A stretch of DNA of 64,000 nt, taken from positions 41,001-105,000 of the forward strand of contig VFIW01000095.1 in the NCBI GenBank assembly GCA_006386115.1. The letters are read 5' to 3'. This stretch comes from Globisporangium splendens. Lineage: Eukaryota > Oomycota > Peronosporomycetes > Pythiales > Pythiaceae. A program made the translations under genes and the position numbers. Of the stretch, positions 18,101 to 28,315 are shown in pieces (the first letter of the stretch is position 1; the number at the start of each line of letters is the position of its first letter). The notes below the pieces were generated by a model. The model saw nothing but the letters and a program-made list of their open reading frames with translations. It was not told where the DNA came from and made no database searches.

Positions 18101-19904
18101 GGGGGTTTGGCGAATCTCCTATTTTGCGCAACGGCATCACGATTCCTTGACCGAATGATCTTGGCATGGATGCCCCGCGTTGGGTGTTGTCGAATTCCCG
18201 CACCAAAACGTCGACCATCGCGTCCTCGCAATCCTTATAGAAGTCATTGTTCAGACTGTCCATGCCACCTACCTTATGCCGATGTAAAGCCGCGATTGCC
18301 TCTCGTACTTCTTTGTCAGTGATGGGTGCCATCAAGTCTTGGTTTTGCGCTTCCGTGACTTTCCGACTTTCCGGAATGTACATCAGTGCACCGAATCGTT
18401 GTTCAGCCTTGTGCGGAGGGACCGTAGCATGGCTCTGGCCGGTGATTTGGTGCCATTCTGCCCCCATGACGTCCGCTAGACTCACGTTTGGTGGGTGGTA
18501 TCTTCCGGCGGTCGGTTCCAATCGCGAAACTGTTTGATCCCGCTGCCAGTTGGCGATCCTCCGAAAGAAATGACGAACACCCCCTGCATTGGTTGCATGT
18601 ACTTACCGAATTTAAACTCTGCTGCCTCTCTTGCCGCGTTTGCTTGTTCTTCGATCAGCTGACGCCTTGTGCGGTTTGCCGGTTGGTGCTGCTGATCCTC
18701 CAACTTTTGCCGATATCTTCGTACTTGCCGCTTCTCTGCTCAACTTACTCTCAGTATTGCTCTGGCGATGCGCTGCTCCAGGTGGCTCCACTCGATTGGT
18801 CCTTCACTCTGCATCAGTTCCAGCTCGTGAGCGATTGCCTTTTGCACCCCAGTCCGCACCAAGTCAGGACGCGAGGTTCGTATCGGGTACCTGCACTTGT
18901 TCGCCTTCCTTGGTCTCTGCGGTTGACTCGTCCATTTCATATGCAGCACCACTGCTTGGTGGTCCGAGTAGCGCTTGGGTAGCTCTATGGCCTCCCATTG
19001 CATGGCGCTGTCCAGATTGCACAGGTAGCAGAACTCCTCTTTGGTACCGGTCCCGTTGCTTGAGTACACAATTGAAGTCACCTCCGAGCACTGCTGCTGC
19101 ACGATGAGTCCCGAACTCCTCGTTTAGGCGTCGGAAGAAGTGTTCTCGCTCTGATTTCTTGTTAGATGCGTACACATTAATTCGCACCACTCCCTCGGAT
19201 TTGATAGCGACTGTGCGATTTGTCCACTTGGATTCCTCGATCAGTTGTGTTTCGCTAATTGTCTTCGGATTTGTGAGTATTGCAACTCCGCCAGTCGCGT
19301 CTGAATGGATGGACCAAAAGGACGTTGGTTTGTCCAGGTTTGTAACCCCCCATATTCGGTTCCAGTAATGTCGGAGTCTGCGTTCTTCTTTGCTTGTGGT
19401 GATCCTTGTTTCCTGTAAATAAATGATATCATACTTTTCTGCGGTTAGTGCCCCCTTGAGAACCTCTAACCATTTTGTTCGTTCTTTCTTTTTGAATCTG
19501 CACACGTTCCGAGTTAATACCCGTCGCGTGTTACGACATGGTCTTTTTTCCTTTTTTGGTTTTTGTAAAATGCATTCTTGAGGGCATGTAGCGCGGCGTA
19601 CATTTCTGTGTCTGGGCTGATTCTCCTGAGATGCGAACGACCAGCCGTGTGATCCGCTGAGCTGGTTTGGCTCAAATTTCTCTCTCTCGTCCAGCGGTGG
19701 AGTCCACATTAGCTCTCCCAAACTGGAATTGTCGCTGTTCTCCATTGGATTCTCCGCAACTGGTTCGGAATCTATTTGGCCGGATCGGTCAGTCTTGAAC
19801 TCCGTCTTGCTCCTTTCGGATTCTTGGAGATGCTTCGCTAATGAGGTGCCCGTCATATTCGCCGGTGACAATGGTTCGTTAAGGGTTCTGAAATGCAGAC
19901 TGTT
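15186..19904 (-). pseudogene. LINE ORF2: APE endonuclease, reverse transcriptase, zinc-binding segment, RNase H (broken)
   Basis: The endonuclease is read at 19871-18864 (YDIIYLQETRITT; VLGGDFNCVLKQRDR). Reverse transcriptase follows in several frames (YRPITPLTTTYKLFAKVLATR at 18090; MLDFMKAYDTLDRDF at 17870; SGIRQGCPL at 17700; an FVDD motif near 17560). A zinc-binding segment (CSNPECSQVV...HLLWECPKAKLVW) lies at about 16300. RNase H (FFDGGSRGNPGPGG, near 15795) has the archaeal/bacterial-like DGGSRGNPG signature. At least five frame changes are needed, so this copy cannot encode ORF2 as it stands. Domain order is that of LINEs carrying a C-terminal RNase H. Confidence 0.8.
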
Positions 19905-20795
19905 CTAGTGTTCATTTGCGAATTTCATCACGATTGGTAGCGGACTGCTCGTGGCCTCTGCTTCGATTCTGTCCTGACGAAGCTCGTCTTCCCATTGCTT
20001 CCCCATACACGCATGCTCGTTGGCTGGCAAAAACTGTCCTTCTGCGTGGGCTCTGGATTGTGGCTTGTAAATTGCATAGCCTTTTCGGTCTCTGTACGTT
20101 GTCTCGATCAGCACGAAGACTTTTCTCTGCAAAGCCTTGGCAGCCATCCGCAAGGACTCCGGTCCACCCCACATGGACACTGGCAGCGTGGACGATCGGC
20201 TGGAGGAGTTACTTGCGATATCATTGAAATAGTCGAGAACATCTGCTTTCCTTTCTTTTGGGCTCATTTTTCGATCCCCTCTCCCCAATGCTTCGAGTAT
20301 TCCCAAATGCGTTCCTTCAGGAAATTCGAGATCGAAGTTGAGACGTGCGGCCGCGTTCATGCCTTGCTTGATTCTGCTCGCCGCTGCCTCGAGCAGCTTC
20401 TCATTGGCCATGTTGTCATGCGTGATTTGGAGCATCGCTTCCGCCACTGCATAAAATTGGCAATTTCCGGTAGGTGGTGTTGTTGCTTCTGCATGGCCGT
20501 TGGCGTTCATCGCGTCTTGAAGCGTGTACTCCCCATCCCAGTCCATGATGCCGTTATGATTCGGGTTGAGCTCAGCTTGTCTTTCCACATGCACCTTCAT
20601 TAGCTCGTCCATGTCTTGTCGAAAGCACATCAGTTCTTTTGCCCACCGGACATCCTCCTTGGAAATTTGTCTTGGTCCATTTTTCTGGCTTGCCTTTGGC
20701 GCGGGTCCTTTTGTATTCGCTACTCCGCCGTTTGGTTTCGCCTTCGCCTGTTCTTTGAGATTGCCGGTTTGTTGTCCTGAAATTCCTGTTCCCAC
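19905..20795 (-). CDS. LINE ORF2 amino part with OTU-like cysteine protease region
   Basis: The 296-aa frame contains PPTGNCQFYAVAEAML, which fits the nucleophile helix of OTU proteases (G-N-C-x-F-Y/H-A-x-A), although the usual Asp before GNC is Thr. Downstream helices, including a DVLDYFNDIA-like segment and FVLIETTYRDRKGYAIY, fit the rest of the fold. I cannot find a clear catalytic HY pair, so activity is doubtful. The frame ends at a TAG (19905-19907). The same frame continues without further interruption into the endonuclease, so the TAG looks like a nonsense change inside one long ORF2. Confidence 0.55.
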   Translation of the reverse strand: MGTGISGQQTGNLKEQAKAKPNGGVANTKGPAPKASQKNGPRQISKEDVRWAKELMCFRQDMDELMKVHVERQAELNPNHNGIMDWDGEYTLQDAMNANGHAEATTPPTGNCQFYAVAEAMLQITHDNMANEKLLEAAASRIKQGMNAAARLNFDLEFPEGTHLGILEALGRGDRKMSPKERKADVLDYFNDIASNSSSRSSTLPVSMWGGPESLRMAAKALQRKVFVLIETTYRDRKGYAIYKPQSRAHAEGQFLPANEHACMGKQWEDELRQDRIEAEATSSPLPIVMKFANEH

Positions 20796-21937
20796 TGTAG
20801 ACGATGCATTTTTGTTAGATCTTTTGGGTTGGAGTTGGGTTGTGGGCTGGACGTGTTGGTCACGTCAGGCGTCACTGAGTTCGTGTACTCGTTCGGCTTG
20901 TTTTCCTCACTGGCGTGAGGAATCTCTGCTGCTGGTTGAAGTGGCTGTTTCTGTTTGTCGATGCTGTCTGAGACCGACTCTTTTATTTCCGCTGCGCTGG
21001 TGAAAGTGGCTGGCTTTCTCGGAAGTTTACTCACGATCTCGTCATCTGCATAAATACAGTTGTTAGTCTTTTGTTCCTGTTCCGTTGCCTTACATGCTTG
21101 CGCGAAATGTCCCGCTGCCCCGCAGATTAAACAAGGAGCCATTCGGTGCTTGGATGCGTGGTGAAGGGTGATCGTTCGCCCTCGCCAAATAATTCGTCTG
21201 ACATCGATAAGCACTTTTGGACACAATTCGTCTTCAAAGAGCACCTCCCACAACTGCGATTGGTTGGATCTTGGACCGTACTCATCGAGTGGGTAGGTGT
21301 AGAATCGCTTGCCTATCGTCTGCTTTAAGTATTCTAAAACCACTCTGTTGACCGCGTTTGGTGACACACGCAACTTCGTGGCGAGGGCTTCGTATCTCTC
21401 CACTGGTGTAATCTCCGTCGGCGCTTCTTTTCGAGAGCCTTCCGCACGCGATAGTGTCGTGCCCTCCTCAATGGTCCCTGTCTTGTCTTGTCCTCCTGCT
21501 TTTAATAGGACCGTATCGTTCGTGTGCACAGAATCTAGGGCTCCCCCTTCCTCGTGCTGCGACGCTCGTACAGCCATCTCTGTGTCGACTTGCGCACGCC
21601 CACTCCACAGCGTGATGGCTGTCTTCGTGGAAACTCCTTCCGGAGCTTCCTTCCGCGCGGTCCCCTCCTTTGGTCGCTCCATATTCGTCATGGAGACCTC
21701 AGGAGAAAGCTTTCGCTTATCGCTCTTTATAGAGGTTTGTATACTCAGTTCAGTATATTCGCCCCTCTCCGATGACTTTGTAGTAGACTGTCGATTGTAG
21801 TCGTGGCACTTGTACTCCAGATACAAACAACTAGTACCAAGGCTGTCTGTCCTGTAGAAGGCTAGATCGAAAGTTGTCATCACACCTTCTACTTCAACAC
21901 TTCGAGAGATCAAAACTATACATTTCGTAAGTGCCAT
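20720..21937 (-). CDS. LINE ORF1 protein, 405 aa with CCHC knuckle
   Basis: The ATG at 21937 (MALTKCIVLISRSVEVEG) opens a 405-aa frame. The first third is charged and low in hydrophobics. A middle segment (about residues 180-260) is probably folded and ends in one CCHC knuckle (CLICGAAGHFAQAC). The tail is Pro/Ser/Asn/Gln-rich and ends in a basic cluster. This is the usual make-up of LINE ORF1 RNA-binding proteins. It overlaps the next frame by 76 bp, so ORF1 and ORF2 may be joined by a frameshift or separated by re-initiation. Confidence 0.7.
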   Translation of the reverse strand: MALTKCIVLISRSVEVEGVMTTFDLAFYRTDSLGTSCLYLEYKCHDYNRQSTTKSSERGEYTELSIQTSIKSDKRKLSPEVSMTNMERPKEGTARKEAPEGVSTKTAITLWSGRAQVDTEMAVRASQHEEGGALDSVHTNDTVLLKAGGQDKTGTIEEGTTLSRAEGSRKEAPTEITPVERYEALATKLRVSPNAVNRVVLEYLKQTIGKRFYTYPLDEYGPRSNQSQLWEVLFEDELCPKVLIDVRRIIWRGRTITLHHASKHRMAPCLICGAAGHFAQACKATEQEQKTNNCIYADDEIVSKLPRKPATFTSAAEIKESVSDSIDKQKQPLQPAAEIPHASEENKPNEYTNSVTPDVTNTSSPQPNSNPKDLTKMHRLQWEQEFQDNKPAISKNRRRRNQTAE

Positions 21938-22022
21938 GGTTTTCACAAATGGGAAATGTAAAAAAAAGGTAACAAGACTCATTTGGTCTGGGATCTTCTG
22001 GCAAGAGGTGTGAGTTGAGCAA

Positions 22023-25000
22023 TTACGCCACCCCCATCTGACGCGACACGAGCGACTTGTAGATCCCGCCAGGCACGCGCATCAGCTCGTCGTGCGTGCC
22101 CTGCTCCACGATCGCGCCGTCCTGCGTCACGGCGATCACGTCCGCGTTGCGGATCGTCGACAGCCGGTGCGCCACGATGATCGTCGTGCGCTGCTTGGAC
22201 GCCAGCAGTCGGTCCAGAGACTCCTGCACCACGCGCTCGCTCTCGTTGTCCAGCGCACTCGTGGCTTCGTCCAGCAGCAGCACCTCCGGGTCGCGCAGGA
22301 TGGCTCTCGCGATGGCGATGCGCTGCTTCTGACCGCCCGACACCTGCGCGCCGCGGTCGCCCACGTCCGTGTCAAAGCCGTTCGGGAAGTTGTTGATAAA
22401 GTCGAACGCGTTGGCTTTCTTGGCCGCGTCCATCACCTCCTCACGAGTGGCACCTGGTTTGCCCATGGCGATGTTCTCGGCGATCGTGCCGGCGAACAGC
22501 ACGGGCTCCTGGCTCACCAGCGAGATGCGCTCGCGCACCCACGGCAAGCTGAGGTCGCGCAGGTCAGTGCCGTCGAGCGTGACGGTGCCGGAAGTGGGGT
22601 CGTAGAAGCGCTCGAGGAGCGAGATGGCCGTGCTCTTGCCGCTTCCACTCGCACCCACGAGCGCCACGGTTTGTCCGCGCGCGATCTTGAGGCTGTAGTT
22701 CTTGTAGATCTGTGCGTCGGGACGAGACGGGTAGGTGAACGTCAGGTTCTTGAACTCGATGTCGCCGTTGACGTGAGGAAGCACAATGCCAGTGGACGAC
22801 GTGGAGTCGATTTCTGGCACGCGGTCGATGATCTTGAACACACGGTTGGCAGCCTTTTTCACCTTTGCTGCGTCAGTTGCACCTTGTGCAGCCATTCCCA
22901 CCGCAAATGTACTCATCATGATCACCAAGATGACCATGAACATGTCTTGAAAAGTGATTACATTCTTCGACACCCACTTGCCACCAAGCCAGAAGAGAAA
23001 CGCCATATTCAAAAGTATCACGCCTTGTGAGAAACCAAACGCCAGACCACCCACAATGCCCACCTTGGTGTCGGCTTGCTTCGACTCGTCCAGATACCCG
23101 ACATACACAGTGTTCAGCGCCTTCTCCATGCTGAACGACGCGACTGTGCGAATGGAGCCGATGGCTTCAGAAAGGATCGATCCAGCAGCCGTATCAGCAT
23201 CGTTGGTCTTTTTGTCGTTGATGGTACCTGCCATCTTCTGGGTTTGTATGTACGAGGAGAAGATCAGGATCGGTGAGGTTCCAAGAAGAGCGAGCGTCAT
23301 CTGCCAGCTGTAGTAAAACGCGATCGCGAAAGCAATACCGAGTGTTGTAAGGTTCACGAGACCCTGGTTCAGAGTGTCCGAAGTCATGGCTTGCAACGTG
23401 GCGGAATCCGTTGCCAGACGAGACACCAGCGCTCCAGACGAGTTTTCATCCAAGTCAAACCAGCCTACCTCCTGTCGAAGCATCGCACTGAACGCCGCCA
23501 AACGGACACGAGACACCAGCTTCTGCGACGCCACGCCGAATCCGTAGTGCTGCATCACGATCGATAGCCCGAACACAATACCCAAACCGATGAATCCAAG
23601 CGACCAGTACCGCGCATCCACCAGCATCTCATGCTTCGTCTTCGAGTACTGAAAGAACAGCACTGTCATCTTCGTCAGCATCACACCCCAAACTGGGAAC
23701 ACAGATGCGTTCACGATAGCGCCGAAGCCGCCCATGACCATGAACTTCCACTCTGGCAGAGTCATCTTCCAGAGACGAGAGATCGGAACTTGTGGCGCAT
23801 TCTCGTCGTCACCGTCACTGTCCTCAGTATCCACGTCGCCCTTGTCGTGAACGCTGACTTTGCTCACCGACCGCTTCATCTGAATCAAGGAGCTGGAACG
23901 CTGGCGGTCGGTACTGGCTGACGCAGTTGCGCTCACATAGTGGTCGAATTCTTCGTCTAGCTCGCCACGCTGCGACCGATTCTGCGCTTCCACGAGCATC
24001 CGGTAGTGACCATTTGGAAGACCCATCAGCTCGTCGTGCGAACCAATCTCCACAATCGACCCGCCACTGTGCACAGCGATGCGGTCCGCATTACGAATCG
24101 TCGACAGGCGATGCGCCACGATGATGGTCGTGCGCTTGGACGCCGCCAGCAGACTATCCAGCGATTCCTGCACGATGCGCTCGCTCTCCGTATCAAGCGC
24201 ACTCGTGGCTTCATCCAGCAACAGGATCGGCGGGTTCTTGATAATGGCTCGAGCGATGGCGATGCGCTGCTTCTGACCGCCCGACAGCTGAGTGCCACGC
24301 TCGCCCACTTCCGTGTTGAACCCCTGAGGGAACTCCTTGATGAAGTTGTACGCGTTGGCCATCTTGGCGGCTTCGATCACTTGGTCGTCCGTGGCCGACG
24401 GTGCTCCGTAGCGGATGTTCTCCATGATGGACGTCGCGAAGAGCGACGGCTCCTGGCCAACGAGACCCACTTGCTCGCGCAACCACTTCACGTTCAGCTC
24501 TCGGACATCGACGCCATCGACCTTCACGGAGCCACTCAGCGGATCGTAGAATCGCTCGAGCAGCGACACGATCGTGCTCTTGCCACTACCACTTGGACCA
24601 ACAAGAGCCACGGTCTCGCCTGCCTTGATGTTGAGTGAGTAGTTCTTGCATACCATGACCTCAGGTCGTGATGGGTACGCGAACGATACGCTGTCGATCT
24701 CAATTGCACCCGTGACTGTCTCAAGTTTCTTGCCGTCGTCACTCAGCGGGTCGATGAGAGATTTGCGCTTGATGACTTCAAACACGTCGTAGGCAGCGGC
24801 ACGAGCGGAGAAGATAGCTTGGACACTTGGTCCGGCTTGACCGAGAGCCATCGCACCCATGATGACCGCAAAGAACACCGTCAGAACTCGTCCACCGTCA
24901 TAACAGCCACTCCCAACGCAGTTGTTTCCATCGAGTCGGTCGTTTGCCACTTTCACTGCACCGTAGAACAAGCCGCAGGCGTACGTGCAGAAGACCGTGA

Positions 25001-25925
25001 AAAACATCAGCCCAGTCCCCCATCCAACCGCAAAACCCTTCTTGATACCAGCTTTAGTCGAGAACCCGAGCGTAGCTTCATATTTCTTGACGAAGTGGTC
25101 GACTGAGTTGAACATGTGTACCGTGCGGATGTTGCTGAGCGATTCCTGGGCGATGGCACCAGCTTTCCCGTAGGACTCAATGCCTGACTGCGTTGCTGTC
25201 GAGAGCACTTTCATCGCCAGATACGCCGTGAACGCAATGAAAGGAGTGAACGCGAGCAGGACCAGTGCCAGTTCCCAACCTTTGATGAGACCAATGGTGA
25301 TGCCGCCGAACGCCATCGAGAAGAACTGAAGCCCATCGCCGACCTTACGACCCATGCCTTCTTGGATGGTGACAGTAGAGTCTGCGACTCGCGTCGCGAG
25401 TTGCATGGGCTCGTTCACATCAAACCAGCCGATCTCCTTGGTGATGATCGCGCTGACATAGGCACTGCGGATCCGCTTTGCCTGGCGCGACGCAGTCATG
25501 GACCAGCACGCGACCTGGAAGAAACCCGCAACGATGACACAGAGTCCGAGGATCACAAAGTTGAGCGACGCGCGGTTGATGTCGTCGCGCATGTCCGCGG
25601 GATCCAGTGGAGTCGCTGGGTTGAACGAGTTGATTGTATCGCCAAGGAGAACGATCTGCAGTGGCTGTGTGAGTCCAGCGCCGAGTGCACCGATCGTACC
25701 TGCAAGCATGAGCAGCTTGTCGGTGCTGTCAGCGTAGGAGAAGAGTTCTCCGAGGGAGATGAGCTGGCCATCTGTTGTGGACGCTTGTTTGGACGCCGAC
25801 TCTTGTGGATTATCCACGTGATCAAAATGCACCTCGAGGCGGTTTTTGTCAGTAATTGTGTGCGGGGTCGTGGCTGCGACGTAGCCGATCGTCGTCGCGT
25901 CTACAGCGGATCGCGCCTCTGCCAT
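22023..25925 (-). CDS. ABC1: intact ABCB/MDR-type full transporter, 1,300 aa
   Basis: This single-exon gene has an ATG at 25925. The layout is TMD-NBD-TMD-NBD, the length and order of P-glycoprotein-like ABCB exporters. NBD1 has Walker A GPSGSGKST (about residue 443), signature LSGGQKQRIAIARAI, Walker B ILLLDEATSALD and the H-loop VAHRLSTIRNAD. NBD2 has GASGSGKST (about 1090), VSGGQKQRIAIARAI and VLLLDEATSALD. An acidic, Ser-rich linker with possible phosphorylation sites joins the halves. It should export amphipathic compounds across the plasma or vacuolar membrane; the substrate cannot be told. All catalytic motifs are intact. Its 5' flank carries LINE copy 3 about 330 bp upstream, and LINE copy 2 ends close behind its stop. 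Confidence 0.95.
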   Translation of the reverse strand: MAEARSAVDATTIGYVAATTPHTITDKNRLEVHFDHVDNPQESASKQASTTDGQLISLGELFSYADSTDKLLMLAGTIGALGAGLTQPLQIVLLGDTINSFNPATPLDPADMRDDINRASLNFVILGLCVIVAGFFQVACWSMTASRQAKRIRSAYVSAIITKEIGWFDVNEPMQLATRVADSTVTIQEGMGRKVGDGLQFFSMAFGGITIGLIKGWELALVLLAFTPFIAFTAYLAMKVLSTATQSGIESYGKAGAIAQESLSNIRTVHMFNSVDHFVKKYEATLGFSTKAGIKKGFAVGWGTGLMFFTVFCTYACGLFYGAVKVANDRLDGNNCVGSGCYDGGRVLTVFFAVIMGAMALGQAGPSVQAIFSARAAAYDVFEVIKRKSLIDPLSDDGKKLETVTGAIEIDSVSFAYPSRPEVMVCKNYSLNIKAGETVALVGPSGSGKSTIVSLLERFYDPLSGSVKVDGVDVRELNVKWLREQVGLVGQEPSLFATSIMENIRYGAPSATDDQVIEAAKMANAYNFIKEFPQGFNTEVGERGTQLSGGQKQRIAIARAIIKNPPILLLDEATSALDTESERIVQESLDSLLAASKRTTIIVAHRLSTIRNADRIAVHSGGSIVEIGSHDELMGLPNGHYRMLVEAQNRSQRGELDEEFDHYVSATASASTDRQRSSSLIQMKRSVSKVSVHDKGDVDTEDSDGDDENAPQVPISRLWKMTLPEWKFMVMGGFGAIVNASVFPVWGVMLTKMTVLFFQYSKTKHEMLVDARYWSLGFIGLGIVFGLSIVMQHYGFGVASQKLVSRVRLAAFSAMLRQEVGWFDLDENSSGALVSRLATDSATLQAMTSDTLNQGLVNLTTLGIAFAIAFYYSWQMTLALLGTSPILIFSSYIQTQKMAGTINDKKTNDADTAAGSILSEAIGSIRTVASFSMEKALNTVYVGYLDESKQADTKVGIVGGLAFGFSQGVILLNMAFLFWLGGKWVSKNVITFQDMFMVILVIMMSTFAVGMAAQGATDAAKVKKAANRVFKIIDRVPEIDSTSSTGIVLPHVNGDIEFKNLTFTYPSRPDAQIYKNYSLKIARGQTVALVGASGSGKSTAISLLERFYDPTSGTVTLDGTDLRDLSLPWVRERISLVSQEPVLFAGTIAENIAMGKPGATREEVMDAAKKANAFDFINNFPNGFDTDVGDRGAQVSGGQKQRIAIARAILRDPEVLLLDEATSALDNESERVVQESLDRLLASKQRTTIIVAHRLSTIRNADVIAVTQDGAIVEQGTHDELMRVPGGIYKSLVSRQMGVA

Positions 25926-26238
25926 CTTCGCTTGGTGTCAGTCGTGTGCTTCCTTCCTCTGTTTCAGGGACTCTTGGCGTCTTGGAGGAAAATCCGTTCT
26001 GACTGCCCGCATAGTCCACTTTGTCCAGAAGAGGGAGCAAAGGCGAACCCAGACACCTTCTCTGACTGAACGGTGGTGCTTTTCTGCTTCCTGATTGGCC
26101 GGATTGACACCAATCAGCCAATCAGAGGCCCGTATTCTATTGTTTACATTCAGGGCACAAGTGTAAACCAGTTTTGCTCACGACAGCACGAGGGGATGCG
26201 CGCCGAACTTGGCGATGTAATGAAATTTCGACTGGAAG
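25926..26238 (-). promoter_or_regulatory. Presumed upstream region of ABC1
   Basis: About 310 bp lie between the ABC1 start codon and the LINE insertion. It holds ATTGGC/GATTGG (CCAAT-type) sequences near 26090-26120. No other gene is seen. Assignment as promoter is by position only. Confidence 0.35.
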
Positions 26239-26253
26239 AAAAGCATGTTTCCT
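26239..26253. repeat. Target-site duplication, left copy (15 bp)
   Basis: AAAAGCATGTTTCCT occurs here and again at 27746-27760, immediately outside both ends of LINE copy 3. Confidence 0.9.
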
Positions 26254-27745
26254 TTATAATGTGAGGTATATTTAGGTTCATCGTCGTGACCTACAATATC
26301 CATTCTCCTACCTAATCTTCATTGCGAATTTCATTTAGGAGTGTAAATGTGTCTACAGCGCGGATTGCACTAGATCACTTCTGAATGCTAAATAATCTTT
26401 GACCAGGATGGCATGTTCTCTTGGTCCTATGTGAGGCTGCCTTGTGTTGTCCAATGACCTTGGGTCTTCCGAACTTCGCATAAGCCAATGCATGACGTCG
26501 TTGTCAAGATCCTGGGTGAGATTGTTGAAAGCAGCTCTTTGAGTTGGGAAGTGAACCTGCGTTGAGGTTCTGGTGTTCATGGCTAGGTTGGCGGCTGAGT
26601 CCGCCATCTTGTTGAAGGCACGGTAGTGATGGTACCATCCTCGGATGTCGATGCAATCCGCGAGTCGTCGACTTGTCTGGTATAAACGTGCCAATCGGTG
26701 CTGTCGAGGGGACCGATGCATTCGCTGTTGGGAGATAATCAGTGCGCTGTCTCCAATCACGTACAACGGTTCGAAGTGACTGCGTTGGGCTTCTCGGAGT
26801 CCGTGTATGAGACCCCAGTACTCGGCAAAGTTGTTGGTCGTGTCCTTCCTGCTATACGCCATGCTCGCGGCCCAAATTAAACTGGCTGTGTGCGAGTCCT
26901 TATGGGCACGCACGATGATGGATCCAGTCCCTCCTGGTCCTGGATTGCCGCGTGATCCACCATCGAAAAACAACAGGTAAACGCTGCGAGTATCATTTGG
27001 AGTCAAGGGGATGGTGTCGGTTTGGCTGAGAAAGCAGTCGACATATGCCTTGAGAACTGCCGCAACCGTGTGACCGTCAGAGTCTCCAGCTTGCGCTTCA
27101 GCGAGTCGTGTGAGGTTTCGCATTCCTGCCTCTAATCTGGTCATCATGATCGCCATCTCAGCAGTCGATTTGATTGGATCCGAATCCATGCGTCGCAGAT
27201 GCGCACACCAAATGGCATGTATGAGCGACGCGCTCATATATCGCCACAGCATGTGTGCGACGGAATAGAGATGATCTTGGAGATGTTCATTGGAGAACTT
27301 GTGTCCGATAATGTGTCTCTTGATCGTGGTCCATGCATGCCTTGGAGTATGTGGTAGATCCAGACTGAAGATCCAGATTGCGGGGTCGTGACCAGGAGTG
27401 ATTCCGATCTTCGCCCATAGCGCATAAAAGTAGTTCCACACCAGTTTGGCTTTCGGACACTCCCGGAATAGATGTTGAACAGAAGATTGGACAACTTGGG
27501 AACATTCGGGATTCGAGCAGGATAGATCAGCTTTCTCATAGTTCCACATGGAGAGTCGGTTGGCTTTCAGCCGGAGAAGAGTCTGAGCCGTATAAACAGT
27601 AATCCCTTGGATGTTGTGTAATTCGCTCCACTGGATTAATTGCAGTCCTGGCCACATAGATCCTGCTGTATGGGCAGCTTTGTTGGCAGCTGCATCTCGA
27701 GTATCTTTGCCAATCTGTGTCCTCGTTGCTGCAACTTGTTGCCGA
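26254..27745 (-). mobile_element. LINE copy 3: 5'-truncated insertion upstream of ABC1
   Basis: This 1.49 kb of LINE 3' end is flanked by a perfect 15 bp target-site duplication, which fixes both borders. It is cut at its 5' end within the segment upstream of the zinc-binding motif. The 3' end (…CCTAAATATACCTCACATTATAA on the minus strand) has no poly(A) tail. It is closely similar to LINE copies 1 and 2. Confidence 0.95.
26353..27745 (-). pseudogene. LINE ORF2 3' fragment: zinc-binding and RNase H regions
   Basis: The frame is open from the truncation point to a TAG at 26353. It includes CSNPECSQVV...CPKAKLVW, then an intact RNase H (FFDGGSRGNPGPGG, about residue 290 of the open frame) with the later acidic motifs (NFAEYWGLIHGL; YVIGDSALI; MADSAANLAM). 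The frame continues by chance past the insertion border to 27888. It cannot be expressed as a full ORF2, but it is a clean reference for reading the broken copies 1 and 2. Confidence 0.85.
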
Positions 27746-27760
27746 AAAAGCATGTTTCCT
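27746..27760. repeat. Target-site duplication, right copy (15 bp)
   Basis: This is identical to 26239-26253. Removing the LINE and one copy restores the pre-insertion sequence. Confidence 0.9.
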
Positions 27761-28315
27761 CTTGACGAGCCGTATTGTACTCTGGGCAGCGACAAAGAGA
27801 AAGCAATTCTCTTACGCTTATCCAATAAGCTTCTATGGGGCGAGTGTTTAAGATGACAAAAGGAGTCGCTCGTACTAATACCCTTCAAAAAGCTAGAAAC
27901 ACAGTTCCGAACGATGGATCAACTGAAACGGAGTGATGGTGACCCTCCAATAACAGCTTGGCGAAACCTTCGGATTACACAAAAGCGTCGAATGATAGTC
28001 ACACCATCACTCCGATACAGGTAAACCATCATTCTAATACCGTCGTAATCTGCAGATTGCGGCTCGTGGTGCGGGAGTAGAGTTGCTATCTCTCCTCTAA
28101 GGAAACACCACGGACTTGCTTTTCCGTATACCTCGACCATGCCCACTGTAAGCTACCAACTTTTTTCGCCGCCCAACTGAAGCTCATTCGACAATTTGCG
28201 TTCGCAGCAACGTCGCTTACTGAGCCTCGTTATCCGAAGATGCTACGAGAAAGAACCATGCAAACGAAGACACCACACCGCAGTGTGTGGAAATCGACAC
28301 GCCTCATCAAACCCC
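27761..28315. other. Non-coding stretch between LINE copy 3 and half ABC copy
   Basis: I see no convincing gene. An imperfect inverted repeat lies at 27929-27942 and 27999-28014 (arms CGGAGTGATGG / CCATCACTCCG, about 56 bp apart), possibly a small hairpin or mini-element remnant. Homology to ABC1 begins abruptly at about 28316. Confidence 0.5.

Larger units (their letters stand above)
15098..22000 (-). mobile_element. LINE copy 2: nearly full-length APE-type non-LTR element with OTU region and RNase H
   Basis: Reading on the minus strand it has a short leader, ORF1 with a CCHC knuckle (21937 to 20720), an OTU-like protease region (20795 to 19905), an apurinic-type endonuclease, a reverse transcriptase, a zinc-binding segment, RNase H, and a 3' end near 15098. 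Several frameshifts and stops break ORF2. The 5' border is not exact; it lies between 21938 and the ABC gene stop at 22023. I found no target-site duplication. Confidence 0.85.

Noticed and set aside
22092..24638. Long plus-strand frames (up to 312 aa) opposite the ABC1 nucleotide-binding domains, also at 28307-30148 and 30721-33090
   Set aside because: They are antisense shadows of conserved, GC-rich ABC coding sequence. Their composition (Arg/His/Val/Leu-rich) follows from the opposite strand and they recur wherever the ABC copies do.
27919..28146. 75-aa minus-strand frame between LINE copy 3 and ABC2
   Set aside because: No motif, no homologous copy in the window, and it overlaps an inverted repeat; probably chance.
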